Assembly: GCA_902492105.1 (NCBI GenBank)
Contig: CABUKD010000025.1
Span: forward strand, 1-29,485
Length of the DNA stretch: 29,485 bases
Direction: 5' to 3'
Source: an uncultured Clostridium sp.
GTDB taxonomy: Bacteria > Bacillota > Clostridia > TANB77 > CAG-508
The notes under the pieces are model-generated. The model did no database searches, had not been told where the DNA came from, and saw only the letters and a list, made by a program, of their open reading frames with translations. The first letter of the stretch is position 1. Each line of letters begins with the position of its first letter. The position numbers were made by a program, and so were the translations under genes. This document shows positions 1-9,010 of this stretch, one piece after another.

Positions 1-54
1 TTTTACATTTTTTTGCTCTTACTCATTCAATGGTTTTAAACTAACGAAAAAATT

Positions 55-951
55 CTAAGAAACATATTTTTTTACTTCTAGTCTAAATTTTCCTTTTGCT
101 GTTTGAGAAAGTATTTCTCCTATTTCATATTTTCCTTTTCCTCGTATAGTTAAAATATCCCCTTGTTTTAAAGTAGTAGCATTTTTGGTTTTTAATTCAT
201 AATTGACAAAAACTCTTTCTTGTTCAATAAAGTCACTCGCTTTTCTTCTAGATAAATGCAATATTTCAGATAATACAACATCTAGCCTAAATTGTGGAAC
301 TAAAATTACCATACTTTCTTTTTTTATCTGCTCAATTTTTAATTCTGTAATTTCTTTTTGGCTAATTTGTGCTTTTTGGAATCTAGTTAAATCTGGTAAA
401 TGACTAAGAAAAAAAGAGGCAATATCACTTTGTACTAATATATCTGCTCCTTGCTCATTTACGATAATATCTCCTATTTTTTCACGTTCTATCCCTAGTT
501 TCATAAGTCCACCTAAATACTCTCTATGATGGTAACTTCCTTGCAATTCTTTTGGTAAAGTAATTCCAATTACTTTTATAAATTTACTAATTATCATAGA
601 ATCTTTGTCCTGTGTTTTTTCTACTTCTTGTACTTTTTCTATTTTTGATTTTTCTTCCACTTTTTGTGCTTCTTGCAAAGTTTCATTTTTACTTAGTAAA
701 TTTTCTAATTTATCTGGAAATAAAAATAGCATTTTTCTTTCCGCTTCTGGAAAACCACCTTCTAGCAAAAAGTTTTTTTCTTGGCAAAGTTTTAGAAATT
801 TTTCTACTACTGTTTGTTCATAGCCATCTAAAAAAGAGGTAGTTTGTATTTGATTTCTATTATGTGTAAATTTTATTTTATCATAAATTTTAGATACTAA
901 TAACTTATCCTCTGGTTTTGCAAATTGCTTTAATAATTCTTGTTTTTCCAT
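55..951 (-). CDS. ylmH: YlmH-type S4-domain RNA-binding protein
   Basis: 298 residues. The C-terminal third, from about residue 215, is an S4 RNA-binding fold (FRLDVVLSEILHLSRRKASD, then a VNYELK strand and a DILTIRGKGKYEIGEI strand). The N-terminal part carries the YlmH signatures GGFPEAERKMLFLFP and HHREYLGGLMKLGIEREKIGDI, so this is YlmH and not a TlyA methylase, which is often found beside dxs in other Firmicutes. The family binds ribosomal complexes and has been linked to ribosome-associated quality control in Bacillus subtilis. About 30 highly charged residues (roughly 88-120) look like an insertion; the B. subtilis protein is about 257 residues. The gene follows dxs by roughly 70 bp on the same strand and may be co-transcribed with it. 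Family assignment is firm; the role here is inferred. Confidence 0.88.
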   Translation of the reverse strand: MEKQELLKQFAKPEDKLLVSKIYDKIKFTHNRNQIQTTSFLDGYEQTVVEKFLKLCQEKNFLLEGGFPEAERKMLFLFPDKLENLLSKNETLQEAQKVEEKSKIEKVQEVEKTQDKDSMIISKFIKVIGITLPKELQGSYHHREYLGGLMKLGIEREKIGDIIVNEQGADILVQSDIASFFLSHLPDLTRFQKAQISQKEITELKIEQIKKESMVILVPQFRLDVVLSEILHLSRRKASDFIEQERVFVNYELKTKNATTLKQGDILTIRGKGKYEIGEILSQTAKGKFRLEVKKYVS

Positions 952-1020
952 TTAATTCTATTTTATATCTTTTAACCTTTCTTTTTTATTTCATCTTTTT
1001 ATTTTTATCCTAATTCATTT

Positions 1021-2874
1021 TTAGTTAGAGTGTATTTTTTCTATTTCTTTTTTGATAGTTTCTTTATCTAACCCATATATCTTTTCTATTTCTTCTACTT
1101 TTCCATGTTTAATAAACTCATCTGGATAGCCAAAATTTCTTATTTTTATATTTTGGCAATCATGTTTTTGTATACATTCTAAGGTAACAGTTGCTAAGCC
1201 ACCTTCACAAATTCCATCTTCTATAGTTACTACTTTTTTTGTTTTTTCTATAGATTTTAGAATAGTTTCTTCATCCAATGGCTTCAAAAATCTAGCATTA
1301 ATTATTTCTGCTTCTATTGCTTCTTTTTGTAATTCTTCTGCTATTTTTTCTGCTCTTGCCACCATTTTTCCAATTGCTAAAATCGTAACATCTTTTCCTT
1401 GTTTTAAGATTTCTGCTTTTCCTGTTACTATTTCTTCATGCTTTTGAAAAATAATCTCTTTATCTTCCCCACCTCTTGGATAACGAATCGCTACTGGAAA
1501 ATTTTGCTTTACAGCATAAGTTAACATCTGTTCTAATTCTATAAAATCTTTTGGTGCCATAATGGTTAAATTTGGAACCAAGTTTAAAAAAGCCAAATCA
1601 AAAATACCTTGATGTGTTTCTCCGTCATTTCCTACAATTCCTGCCCTATCTATGCATAATACTACTGGTAATTTTTGCATAGCAATATCATGAATAATTT
1701 GGTCATACCCTCTTTGATAAAAAGAGGAATAAATAGATACTATTGGTTTTAGTTCTTCTTTTGCCATTCCGGCTGCCATTGTTAAAGCATGTTGTTCTGC
1801 AATTCCTACATCAAAAAATCTGTTAGGATACTGTTTAGCAAATTTGGTAAGACCTGTACCGTCTTTCATAGCAGCAGTAATTGCTACAATATTGTTATTT
1901 TCTTTGGCAAGTTTTGTTATTATTTCTCCAAAAGCTGCAGAATAGTCTTTTTGCTTTTTACTTTTTGACTCTCCTGTAACTAAATCAAAGCTAGAAGTAC
2001 TATGGTAACGGTCCGGATTGGTTTCTGCTGGAATGTATCCTTTTCCTTTTGTTGTTAAAACATGAATTAATACAGGTCCTTCCTGCCTTTTGGCTTTTTG
2101 TAAAATATCTTCTAGCTTTTCTATATTATGCCCATCTACTGGTCCTAAATAGCAAAAACCAAGTTCTTCAAATAGCATATTAGGAATAATTAATTGTTTT
2201 AATCCATTCTTTAACTTTCTTACAAAATGAATAATGTTATCTCCTAAATCTCCTGGTAATTTTTTGACTAATTTTTTAATATAGGCATTTGATTTTTTAT
2301 AGCTTTTTCTCAATCTTAATTTAGTTAAAAAGTTAGAAATACCACCTACATTTTTAGAAATACTCATTTCGTTATCATTTAAAATAACAATCAAATTTGT
2401 TTTACTACACCCTGCATCATTTAAAGCTTCTAATGCCATTCCACCTGTTAAAGCTCCATCTCCAATTACTGCTATTACATGATAATCTTCTTTTTTTATA
2501 TCTCTTGCCCTTGCCATTCCTAAAGCTGCAGAAATAGAAGTACTGCTGTGGCCTGTTTCAAAACAATCATATTCAGATTCACATGTTTTTGGAAAACCGG
2601 AAAGACCATTTAACTGTCTTAAAGTTTCCATTTTCTCTCTTCTACCTGTTAGCATTTTATGAATATAGGTCTGATGCCCTACATCCCAGATAATTTTATC
2701 TTTTGGCGTATCAAAACAGCTATGAAGTGCAATGGTAAGCTCCACTACTCCTAAATTAGAAGCTAAATGTCCACCTGTTTTAGAAACGATTTCTAATAGC
2801 TCTTGTCTTAGTTCTTCTGCTAGATTTTCTTTTTCTTCCAAACTTAATTTTCTTAATTGTTCTGGTGTTTCCAA
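1021..2874 (-). CDS. dxs: 1-deoxy-D-xylulose-5-phosphate synthase
   Basis: This thiamine-diphosphate enzyme condenses pyruvate and glyceraldehyde 3-phosphate, the first step of the MEP isoprenoid pathway. Visible motifs are GGHLASNLGVVELTIALH, the ThDP-binding VIGDGALTGGMALEALNDAG, GPVDGHN, and the transketolase half with DRAGIVGNDGETHQG and RYPRG. The open frame extends to an ATG at 2964, but that would add 30 residues unlike the family, with no ribosome site, and would run into a REP-like sequence. I prefer the TTG at 2874, which has an AAAAGGA site 9 bases upstream and gives the usual N-terminus (LETPEQLRKLSLEE) and 617 residues. No in-frame CGG. Function is secure; the start is likely but not proven. 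Confidence 0.95.
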   Translation of the reverse strand: METPEQLRKLSLEEKENLAEELRQELLEIVSKTGGHLASNLGVVELTIALHSCFDTPKDKIIWDVGHQTYIHKMLTGRREKMETLRQLNGLSGFPKTCESEYDCFETGHSSTSISAALGMARARDIKKEDYHVIAVIGDGALTGGMALEALNDAGCSKTNLIVILNDNEMSISKNVGGISNFLTKLRLRKSYKKSNAYIKKLVKKLPGDLGDNIIHFVRKLKNGLKQLIIPNMLFEELGFCYLGPVDGHNIEKLEDILQKAKRQEGPVLIHVLTTKGKGYIPAETNPDRYHSTSSFDLVTGESKSKKQKDYSAAFGEIITKLAKENNNIVAITAAMKDGTGLTKFAKQYPNRFFDVGIAEQHALTMAAGMAKEELKPIVSIYSSFYQRGYDQIIHDIAMQKLPVVLCIDRAGIVGNDGETHQGIFDLAFLNLVPNLTIMAPKDFIELEQMLTYAVKQNFPVAIRYPRGGEDKEIIFQKHEEIVTGKAEILKQGKDVTILAIGKMVARAEKIAEELQKEAIEAEIINARFLKPLDEETILKSIEKTKKVVTIEDGICEGGLATVTLECIQKHDCQNIKIRNFGYPDEFIKHGKVEEIEKIYGLDKETIKKEIEKIHSN

Positions 2875-2958
2875 TATGTACCATCCTTTTATTGTATTTT
2901 GTATTGTAGTTTTATATATTCTTTTTATTGTGCCAATCATATCATATTTTGTGGAAGT

Positions 2959-3018
2959 TTTCAACCATTGGGGACGGTCCTTTTTGGTCGATTTTCAACC
3001 ACTTTTGACAGTCCTTTG
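2959..3018. repeat. REP-like GGGGACGG element with imperfect direct repeat
   Basis: Two copies of a 26-bp unit begin TTTTCAACCA at 2959 and at 2993 and both end in GTCCTTT. The first contains TTGGGGACGGTCC. The core TGGGGACGG also occurs on the minus strand in the odd 3' end of recD2 (about 25703-25715). From memory, GGGGACGGTTC-type sequences are dispersed repeats in many Firmicute genomes and are often associated with IS200-like/RAYT transposases. The assignment to such a family is inference. Confidence 0.45.
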
Positions 3019-3169
3019 TATCAATGTTGTCAATTGGCATATCTAAAAATATTAAATTTTTGTAACATTTTTATTACAAAATGATAACAATGTAATATAT
3101 TCCTTTATATATAGGCATTTTGTGTGTTTTTCTTTTTTATTTTTTCTATTTGTTATAATAAGAAAAATC

Positions 3170-3198
3170 TTGAAAATTGTTTATTTTTAGAGTATAAT
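3170..3198 (+). promoter_or_regulatory. Promoter of the VWA gene
   Basis: TTGAAA at 3170-3175 and a perfect TATAAT at 3193-3198 with a 17-bp spacer, a near-consensus vegetative promoter. The start codon is 33 bases beyond the -10 box, with an AGGAG ribosome site at 3217-3221. Confidence 0.85.
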
Positions 3199-3230
3199 AG
3201 TATAGAATTCAAAAAAAGGAGATTGATAAC

Positions 3231-4706
3231 ATGAAAAAATTAATTAGTTTTTTAACCATATTTGTTGTATTACTTCTTACTTGTACTAGTGTTCTAGCTA
3301 CTAATATTAATATTAATACTGAGCAAGAAAACAATAATAATTCTAATACTACTAATAATGGTACTGTAGAAAGCAGTAAAACGGTTTTCCAACTAGTAGA
3401 TAAAACTGTTTGCGAAATTAATTTAGATGACAAAGGAAATTTTAGAAAAGAGCTTACTAATTTTGATGCTGAGAAAAAAGAACTTACAATAACATTAACT
3501 GTTACCAATACTATGGAGGAAGAACAAGTTACAAATCCAATAGAAATTTACTTTGTATTAGATAGTTCTGAAAGTATGGTAGATTATTATCAAGATAAAG
3601 AAAAAGCAGAATATGTAAAAGAAACTGCAAATGAATTTGCAGAGCAATTATTTAATGCTGCTGAAAATGTAAAAATAGGAATTGTTGGATTTTCTAGTTT
3701 AGACTCTGTTACTCAAACCGGTGCACAATTAGGTACTGTAAATGATGCTAAAGTTTTATTACCATTATCTGCTTCTAAAGAAGATGTAACAAATGCTATT
3801 AATTCTTATTCAAGTGACCATGGTCCATATACGAATATTGAAGCTGGTCTTGAATTAGCACAAACCAATTTTACAGAAGATGCCAATGCACAAAAATATA
3901 TTATTTTAATTTCAGATGGTGTTCCTAACCTTTCTTTAGATACAGAAAATACACTTACTTATTCAGGACAAAATGCTATGAATACCAAAAATAAATTATT
4001 AGAGCTTGCACAATCCGAAAATTACCATCTTTATTCTGTTTTAATGAATTATTCAGAAAGTGATATGGAAAACCCAACTGCTCCAACTATTGAAGATGGT
4101 AGTAGACATATGACTTATGGTGAATTAGCAGAAGAAATTTTTGGAACAGTAGAAAATCCAACTGCTGGAAGCTTTTATTATGATAATTACGAAAAATTGT
4201 CTGAAATTTTAAATAATGATATTTTAAATAGTATTATTACAGTAAAAGACAATGCTTTAAAGAATCTTGTTATTAAAGATTATTTTCCTCAAGATATTGT
4301 AGATAATTTTGATTTTGAATATGTACAAGAACCAAATATTGGAACTGTAACAGAAGAAATTAATTCAGGTGATAATAGCATTACTTGGACTATTGATACA
4401 TTAGAAGCAGGACAAATAGCTACACTAAGCTATAAACTAAGTGTAAAAGAAGAAGTTGATGAAGATATTCTGAACCAAATTCTTCCTACAAATGAAAAAG
4501 TAGACATTACTTTTGAAACTCCAGATGGAGAAGGAAGCAGTTCTTCTGAAGAGTCTCCAACAGTTCGTTTAACCTATGATGATACAACTTATGGTAAAGA
4601 TATTCCACAAACAGGTAATTATATTACTTTCTATGTAGTTACAGCAATTGCTATTTTAGGTATCTTTGCTGGTATTAAATTACATGCTTATAACAAATTG
4701 AAATAA
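3231..4706 (+). CDS. Wall-anchored von Willebrand factor A domain protein
   Basis: 491 residues. An N-terminal signal peptide (MKKLISFLTIFVVLLLTCTS and following) precedes an Asn-rich linker. A VWA domain from about residue 103 has an intact metal-ion adhesion site: DSSES at 111-115, Thr201 in TNIEAGLELA, and Asp229 in ISDGVPN. The C-terminus has IPQTG at about 458-462, a hydrophobic segment and a basic tail, a variant of the LPxTG sorting signal, so the protein is probably linked to peptidoglycan by a sortase. It looks like a surface adhesin or a pilus-type subunit; no pilin cluster or sortase gene is adjacent. It is monocistronic, with its own promoter and terminator. The ligand is unknown. 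Confidence 0.88.
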   Translation: MKKLISFLTIFVVLLLTCTSVLATNININTEQENNNNSNTTNNGTVESSKTVFQLVDKTVCEINLDDKGNFRKELTNFDAEKKELTITLTVTNTMEEEQVTNPIEIYFVLDSSESMVDYYQDKEKAEYVKETANEFAEQLFNAAENVKIGIVGFSSLDSVTQTGAQLGTVNDAKVLLPLSASKEDVTNAINSYSSDHGPYTNIEAGLELAQTNFTEDANAQKYIILISDGVPNLSLDTENTLTYSGQNAMNTKNKLLELAQSENYHLYSVLMNYSESDMENPTAPTIEDGSRHMTYGELAEEIFGTVENPTAGSFYYDNYEKLSEILNNDILNSIITVKDNALKNLVIKDYFPQDIVDNFDFEYVQEPNIGTVTEEINSGDNSITWTIDTLEAGQIATLSYKLSVKEEVDEDILNQILPTNEKVDITFETPDGEGSSSSEESPTVRLTYDDTTYGKDIPQTGNYITFYVVTAIAILGIFAGIKLHAYNKLK

Positions 4707-4734
4707 TTAACTATAAAAACTTAACTTTGTTATT

Positions 4735-4760
4735 CTGGAAATTTCATTAGAAATTTCCAG
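4735..4760 (+). terminator. Stem-loop after the VWA gene
   Basis: Perfect 11-bp inverted repeat CTGGAAATTTC / GAAATTTCCAG with an ATTA loop, 28 bp after the stop codon. It lacks an immediate T-run, so it may be an RNA-stabilising or processing hairpin in front of the true terminator at 4773-4806. Confidence 0.6.
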
Positions 4761-4772
4761 AGCAATAAAAAT

Positions 4773-4815
4773 AGAGCGATTTTAAAATTACTTTTTAAAT
4801 CGCTCTACTTTTTTA
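4773..4815. terminator. Bidirectional rho-independent terminator
   Basis: AGAGCGATTT pairs with AAATCGCTCT (4773-4806), with A/T-rich extension toward the loop, followed on the plus strand by a T-rich tract. It separates the convergent VWA and kinase-like genes and could serve both. Confidence 0.85.
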
Positions 4816-4899
4816 TTTTATACCTTTATTTTTTTACTTTGATTACTTTTTTCTATACTTTGGGTTTGTTTTTCTTTTATTTTTATTTGAATTTTGTTT

Positions 4900-5517
4900 C
4901 TATTTCTTCGTTGTTTTAATCTGTACATATTGTTTTAATAATTCAATAGCACCATCTACCCCTAGTTTGGAAGTGTCTAGCAAAATATCATAGCCTTTTC
5001 TTGCTCCCCATTTTTCATTGGTATAATAATGGTGGTATGCTGCTCTTTCTTTATCTTTTCTTTGCATCATTCTAATTGCTTTTTTCTCATCCATTCCTGC
5101 AAATTCCACTTTTCGTTTAATTTTAAATTTTTCATCAGAAGCATAAACAAATACATGAATGGCATTAGGACAATCTCTTAAAATTACATTAGAACATCTA
5201 CCAATAATAACACAGTTACCTTCTTTTGCTATTTTTTCAATTAATCTAGAGGTTTCTACAAAATATTGATCAATCATTGGCAAATCTGTAAAAGTACTAG
5301 CATTATCAAAAGACATAGATGCTGCAGCTAGCGTATACCAAAAACTATTTTTATTACTTTCATCTGTATCTTCTAGTCTGTTAATATCAATATTTTCTTC
5401 TTTGGATAATCTTTGCAAAATCTCCTTATCATAAAATTTTAAGTTTAAGTCTTTAGCTAATTGCTCTCCTATATACTTACCTCCACTACCAAATTCTCTA
5501 CCTATTGTAATAATCAT
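4900..5517 (-). CDS. Cytidylate kinase-like family protein
   Basis: 205 residues. The N-terminus MIITIGREFGSGGKYIGEQL is a P-loop of the cytidylate-kinase-like type common in Clostridia. Later come EGNCVIIGRCSNVILRD and the Arg-rich lid-like stretch RKDKERAAYHHYYTNEKWG. This group resembles Cmk but is distinct from the housekeeping enzyme, and its substrate is not established, so nucleotide kinase activity is inferred from family only. The start has an AAGGTGA ribosome site. tRNA-Gln lies about 80 bp upstream on the same strand. Confidence 0.85.
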   Translation of the reverse strand: MIITIGREFGSGGKYIGEQLAKDLNLKFYDKEILQRLSKEENIDINRLEDTDESNKNSFWYTLAAASMSFDNASTFTDLPMIDQYFVETSRLIEKIAKEGNCVIIGRCSNVILRDCPNAIHVFVYASDEKFKIKRKVEFAGMDEKKAIRMMQRKDKERAAYHHYYTNEKWGARKGYDILLDTSKLGVDGAIELLKQYVQIKTTKK

Positions 5518-5595
5518 ATTTTATTCACCTTCGTTTTCTTTTTAGCTGGGCATATTACCCAAATATGAACTTCTAAAGTTCGTATCATTCTTACT

Positions 5596-5671
5596 TGGCT
5601 GGGGCACTAGGATTCGAACCTAGGAAATGCCTGAGTCAGAGTCAGGTGCCTTACCGCTTGGCCATGCCCCA
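5596..5671 (-). tRNA. tRNA-Gln (anticodon CUG)
   Basis: The minus strand folds into a complete cloverleaf. The acceptor TGGGGCA pairs with TGCCCCA, the discriminator is G and CCA is encoded. The D-arm contains AAGCGGTAAGG, the anticodon stem is CCTGA/TCAGG with loop CTCTGAC, and the T-arm contains GGTTCGAATCC. The anticodon CTG reads CAG (Gln). Total 76 bases with CCA. Confidence 0.96.
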
Positions 5672-5752
5672 ATAAAAATATTACTTTTTTATTTTAGCAC
5701 ATTTATTTTTAAATTTCTAGTTTTTACTCCTATTTTTATAAATTTTTTATAT

Positions 5753-5799
5753 CTTTATTTTACTTTATTTTACTTTATTTTTACTTTATTTTTACTTTT
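5753..5799. repeat. Short tandem repeat CTTTATTTTA
   Basis: Four tandem copies of a 10-11 base unit, CTTTATTTTA twice then CTTTATTTTTA twice, ending in CTTTTTG. They lie between the tRNA and the promoter of the M15 peptidase gene. It may simply be low-complexity AT-rich spacer. Confidence 0.7.
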
Positions 5800-5832
5800 T
5801 GTTCACATTTTTTATAAATTCTTAGAAACACA

Positions 5833-5861
5833 TTTACTTTTTAGCTTACTTTTTATATAAT
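5833..5861 (+). promoter_or_regulatory. Promoter of the envelope gene block
   Basis: TTTACT at 5833-5838 and TATAAT at 5856-5861 with 17-bp spacing, followed by a GGAGG ribosome site at 5909-5913 and the ATG at 5920. Confidence 0.7.
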
Positions 5862-5919
5862 AGAATACAGATAAATAGTAAAATTAATAATCAATTTAAG
5901 TAATAGTTGGAGGTAAAAA

Positions 5920-7149
5920 ATGAAACATAAAATTTTCATTTTGCTAATAATAATTGTTATTATTGCATTATTAGTAATAGGCTTTCTTTATTGGCAAAAT
6001 AATCCATCTCTTTTCTCTGAGCAAAATTTATTAAATAATATAGGAAATATCGTAAACGAAATAGCTCCTGATACTAATACACAAACCAATAATACAGAAA
6101 ATACTACTGGAAGTGTGAATAATACTGATGTGAATTCCATTCAAGTAGCAATTAATGATTCAGAGCTTCCTGAATATAATTTCTATTTTGAGCTTCCGTT
6201 AAACGGTTCTACAGGTTATGCTTCTATTGCTATGAATATGGTTAAATCCCCTACCTCTTCTACCGTAGTAAAAAAATTATCTGCTGGAGATGGCTTTCGA
6301 ATTTTAGAAGAAGATGGTAACTGGTGGAAAGTAAAAACAGGAGAAACAACAGGTTATGTTAAACATAAATATTGTATGATTAATTTGCCAGATATTATTC
6401 CTTCTATTGTTTATGATGATACCAATAGTTATCAATCTCTTTTTACTTCTTCTTATACAGCAATTCCTAATGTAACGGGTGAAAAGTTATATGATGTACT
6501 TGCCTATAACGAAAGGCTAGAAAAGGATGAATATAGAATGCCAATTATTTATGCTATGGCAAAAAAGATTATGAAAGCACAACAAGCAGCATTAAAAGAT
6601 GATTACTCTTTAAAAATTTATGAAACCTTTAGACCATATGAGACCCAAAAAAGAGTTGCTAGTAATTTAAAAGAGCTAATGGAAAATAACAAAGATGTTT
6701 ATAATGGCATTTATGGTGGTGGATGGAGTGAAGATTGGTTTATTGCACAATCTATTTCTAACCATCAAAGAGGTGTGGCAATGGATGTTAGCTTAGTAAA
6801 AGTGGAAGATACACAAATAAAAACTACTGGAGAGTACAAATACTTAGAAGTAACACAATATATGGAAGAAGAAATGCCCACCAAAATGCATGAATTAAGT
6901 GATAAAGCAGTTACTTTTAAATATGGTGTGCAAACATCTTCTAAAACCGCATGGAAAAGCGTTCCACTTGCTACTTCTATGACAGAAGGAGCAAAAAGAT
7001 TACAAAAGTATTGTACAGAAGCAGATCTTACACCTCTTTCTTCTGAATGGTGGCATTTTAATGATTTAGATGCAAAGCAAGAAATTGGTTCAAATTATAG
7101 TACAGGTCGTTACTATATTGAAGATAGCTTTAGTATAGTACCAGAATAA
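5920..7149 (+). CDS. Membrane-anchored SH3 and VanX-like M15 peptidase
   Basis: 409 residues. A single N-terminal membrane helix (about 5-24) and an Asn/Thr-rich linker lead to a bacterial SH3 domain (about 100-155; GDGFRILEEDGNWWKVKTGETTGYVK). A peptidase M15 domain of the D-Ala-D-Ala dipeptidase/carboxypeptidase type follows. All expected catalytic residues are present: FRPY near 238-240, His282 and Asp289 in SNHQRGVAMD, and Glu376 and His379 in EWWHF. It is likely anchored outside the membrane and cleaves D-Ala-D-Ala-containing peptidoglycan stems, with the SH3 domain binding the wall. It starts the plus-strand envelope cluster and ends 37 bp before the next gene. A resistance role is not implied, since no vanA/H/R/S-like genes are nearby. 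Confidence 0.85.
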   Translation: MKHKIFILLIIIVIIALLVIGFLYWQNNPSLFSEQNLLNNIGNIVNEIAPDTNTQTNNTENTTGSVNNTDVNSIQVAINDSELPEYNFYFELPLNGSTGYASIAMNMVKSPTSSTVVKKLSAGDGFRILEEDGNWWKVKTGETTGYVKHKYCMINLPDIIPSIVYDDTNSYQSLFTSSYTAIPNVTGEKLYDVLAYNERLEKDEYRMPIIYAMAKKIMKAQQAALKDDYSLKIYETFRPYETQKRVASNLKELMENNKDVYNGIYGGGWSEDWFIAQSISNHQRGVAMDVSLVKVEDTQIKTTGEYKYLEVTQYMEEEMPTKMHELSDKAVTFKYGVQTSSKTAWKSVPLATSMTEGAKRLQKYCTEADLTPLSSEWWHFNDLDAKQEIGSNYSTGRYYIEDSFSIVPE

Positions 7150-7186
7150 TTTTAATAGAAAATAAGAGAAAGGATGAACTTTAAGC

Positions 7187-8911
7187 ATGGAAAATGAAGA
7201 AAGTAGTACTTTAGAAAACAATGTGAAAGATAAGAAAAATAAAAAAGCAAAACATAGTAAAGATTTAAAAAAACCAAAAAAGCAACAACAAGAAGAAGAA
7301 AAAACAAAAGAAAAAAATGAAGATATAAAACCAAAAAAGAAATCTAAAAAAGGAGTAATTATTGGCATTATAATTGTATTGCTTGTTATTGCATTAGGTG
7401 TTGGTGGCTATTTTGCTTATCTTAAATTTGGTCCAAAATTTCAAGATGTTAGCCTAGAATTAGGAACAAATGAAGTCACATTAGAACAGTTTTTAAGACC
7501 AAACTACTCTTTAGATAAAGCCAAAATGTTAACAGACCTTTCTACCATAGATTTTACAAAGGCTAGTACTTACACCATTTCTTTAGAATATGACGGAGTA
7601 CAGCAAAATGCTACTTTAACAATTGTAGATACTACTCCACCGGTAGTAGAGTTTCAAGATAGTAACCAATATTTGGACTATGAACTAAATGCAGATGATT
7701 TTATAAAAAGTAAAACTGATTTAGCTCAAATGACCACTTCTATTGTAAATCCACCAGAAATCAACGGAATTGGAACTTATCCTGTTACTGTAGAAGTTAG
7801 AGATGCTTCTAATAATGTTGTAAGTCAAACATGTGAACTTAACATTACAAGAGTTGTAAAAGAATATACTTTAGAACTTGGCGAAAAATTAGAAAAGAAA
7901 GATGTTTTATTAAGCATTGAAGAAGATGCAGATACTATTAAACAATCTGATATTGATAAAATTAATAAATCCGCTGTTGGAGAATATGAACTTGTTTCAG
8001 ATTTAGATGGTAACCAAGAAACGATTAAAATTATTGTTCAAGATACCAAAGCTCCTACCTTAGAATTAAAAAATGTTACTATTTATGATGATGAAAAAAT
8101 AGATGGGAAATCCGACTTTATTAAATCTTGTGAAGATGCATCTGATGAAGTAACTACTACCTTAAAAACTAAAATTGATTATTCAAAATTAGGAAAACAA
8201 GAAATTGTAATTGAAGCTGTAGATAGCTATGGTAACAAAACAGAGAAGAAAGCAACACTTACTATTAAAGAAGATACAGAAGGACCTGTTTTTTCTGGAC
8301 TATATAATATTAGTGTAAAAAGAAATGGCTCTGTTAATTTTAAAAGTGGTGTGAAAGCAGTAGATGCAAAAGATGGCACAGTTAGCTTTACCGTAGATAC
8401 TAGTAAAGTAAAATTAAATGTGGCAGGTACCTATTATGCAAAATATACAGCAAAAGACAAAAAAGGAAACACGACAACCAAAAGCAGAAAGATTACAGTA
8501 GAACACAATCAGGAAGATACCAATAATAAGTTTAATAGTTTTTATAATAAATATTTAGCAGGAAAAAGTGTAAGTGGTATTATCTCTGAAGTTAGAAGTA
8601 GAATTAAGTACAACAGTAGTTGGGGTGGTGATGACCCTGTATGGTATGGATTAACCAATTATACAGGTAACTGTTATGTACATGCTATGATTGTAAAAAA
8701 AGCTTTAGATAAACAAGGAATTAAAAATCAATTAATTTATGTAACAGATAAAAGTCATTACTGGAATTTAGTATATCAAAATGGTAAATGGAGACATTAT
8801 GATGCTACACCAACAGATCATATTCCAGGACCTGCTACAGATAAAGAAAAGGCTGCAAGTAGTGCAATGCGTGGAAGAAAATGGTCTTCTTCTTTCCCTA
8901 AGGCAGAGTAA
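7187..8911 (+). CDS. Membrane protein with Ig-like repeats and transglutaminase-like domain
   Basis: 574 residues. The first ~55 residues are extremely Lys/Glu-rich and presumably cytoplasmic. One membrane helix follows (GVIIGIIIVLLVIALGVGGY), then several bacterial Ig-like/DUF5011-type modules marked by DTTPPV, DTKAPT and DTEGPVF at domain starts. The C-terminal ~110 residues form a transglutaminase-like cysteine protease fold with a complete triad: Cys496 in GNCYVHA, His524 in SHYWNLVY, Asp539 in HYDATP. Such domains act as extracellular peptidases, transpeptidases or inactive binding modules; which applies here is unknown. The gene has a ribosome site in AAAGGATG and probably forms an operon with the M15 peptidase gene. 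Confidence 0.82.
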   Translation: MENEESSTLENNVKDKKNKKAKHSKDLKKPKKQQQEEEKTKEKNEDIKPKKKSKKGVIIGIIIVLLVIALGVGGYFAYLKFGPKFQDVSLELGTNEVTLEQFLRPNYSLDKAKMLTDLSTIDFTKASTYTISLEYDGVQQNATLTIVDTTPPVVEFQDSNQYLDYELNADDFIKSKTDLAQMTTSIVNPPEINGIGTYPVTVEVRDASNNVVSQTCELNITRVVKEYTLELGEKLEKKDVLLSIEEDADTIKQSDIDKINKSAVGEYELVSDLDGNQETIKIIVQDTKAPTLELKNVTIYDDEKIDGKSDFIKSCEDASDEVTTTLKTKIDYSKLGKQEIVIEAVDSYGNKTEKKATLTIKEDTEGPVFSGLYNISVKRNGSVNFKSGVKAVDAKDGTVSFTVDTSKVKLNVAGTYYAKYTAKDKKGNTTTKSRKITVEHNQEDTNNKFNSFYNKYLAGKSVSGIISEVRSRIKYNSSWGGDDPVWYGLTNYTGNCYVHAMIVKKALDKQGIKNQLIYVTDKSHYWNLVYQNGKWRHYDATPTDHIPGPATDKEKAASSAMRGRKWSSSFPKAE

Positions 8912-9010
8912 AATGTAAGTATCTATACAAGATAGGTTATCCATAAATTTGAATACTCTTTCCTTTCAGAACATTTTTTCGTCAAAAATTAGAGAAAACA
9001 GGAGTAACAG

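Larger units (their letters stand above)
2875..3230. other. Intergenic region between divergent dxs and VWA gene
   Basis: About 355 bp between the divergent genes. It holds a REP-like pair of imperfect direct repeats (2959-3018), an inverted repeat TTTTGTAA...TTACAAAA (3058-3065 with 3074-3081), and the promoter of the VWA gene (3170-3198). I see no RNA gene or convincing small ORF here. Confidence 0.6.

Noticed and set aside
2875..2964. Longer N-terminus of Dxs from the ATG at 2964
   Set aside because: The added 30 residues do not look like the family, no ribosome site precedes that ATG, and the upstream part is REP-like; the TTG at 2874 has a good site.
5567..5581. Separate terminator after tRNA-Gln
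   Set aside because: A short GAACTT/AAGTTC hairpin is present, but there is no T-run on the minus strand, so read-through into the kinase-like gene is as likely.
7090..7368. Minus-strand hydrophobic ORFs over the Lys-rich region
   Set aside because: They are antisense shadows of the Lys/Glu-rich N-terminus of the transglutaminase-like protein, with no ribosome site.
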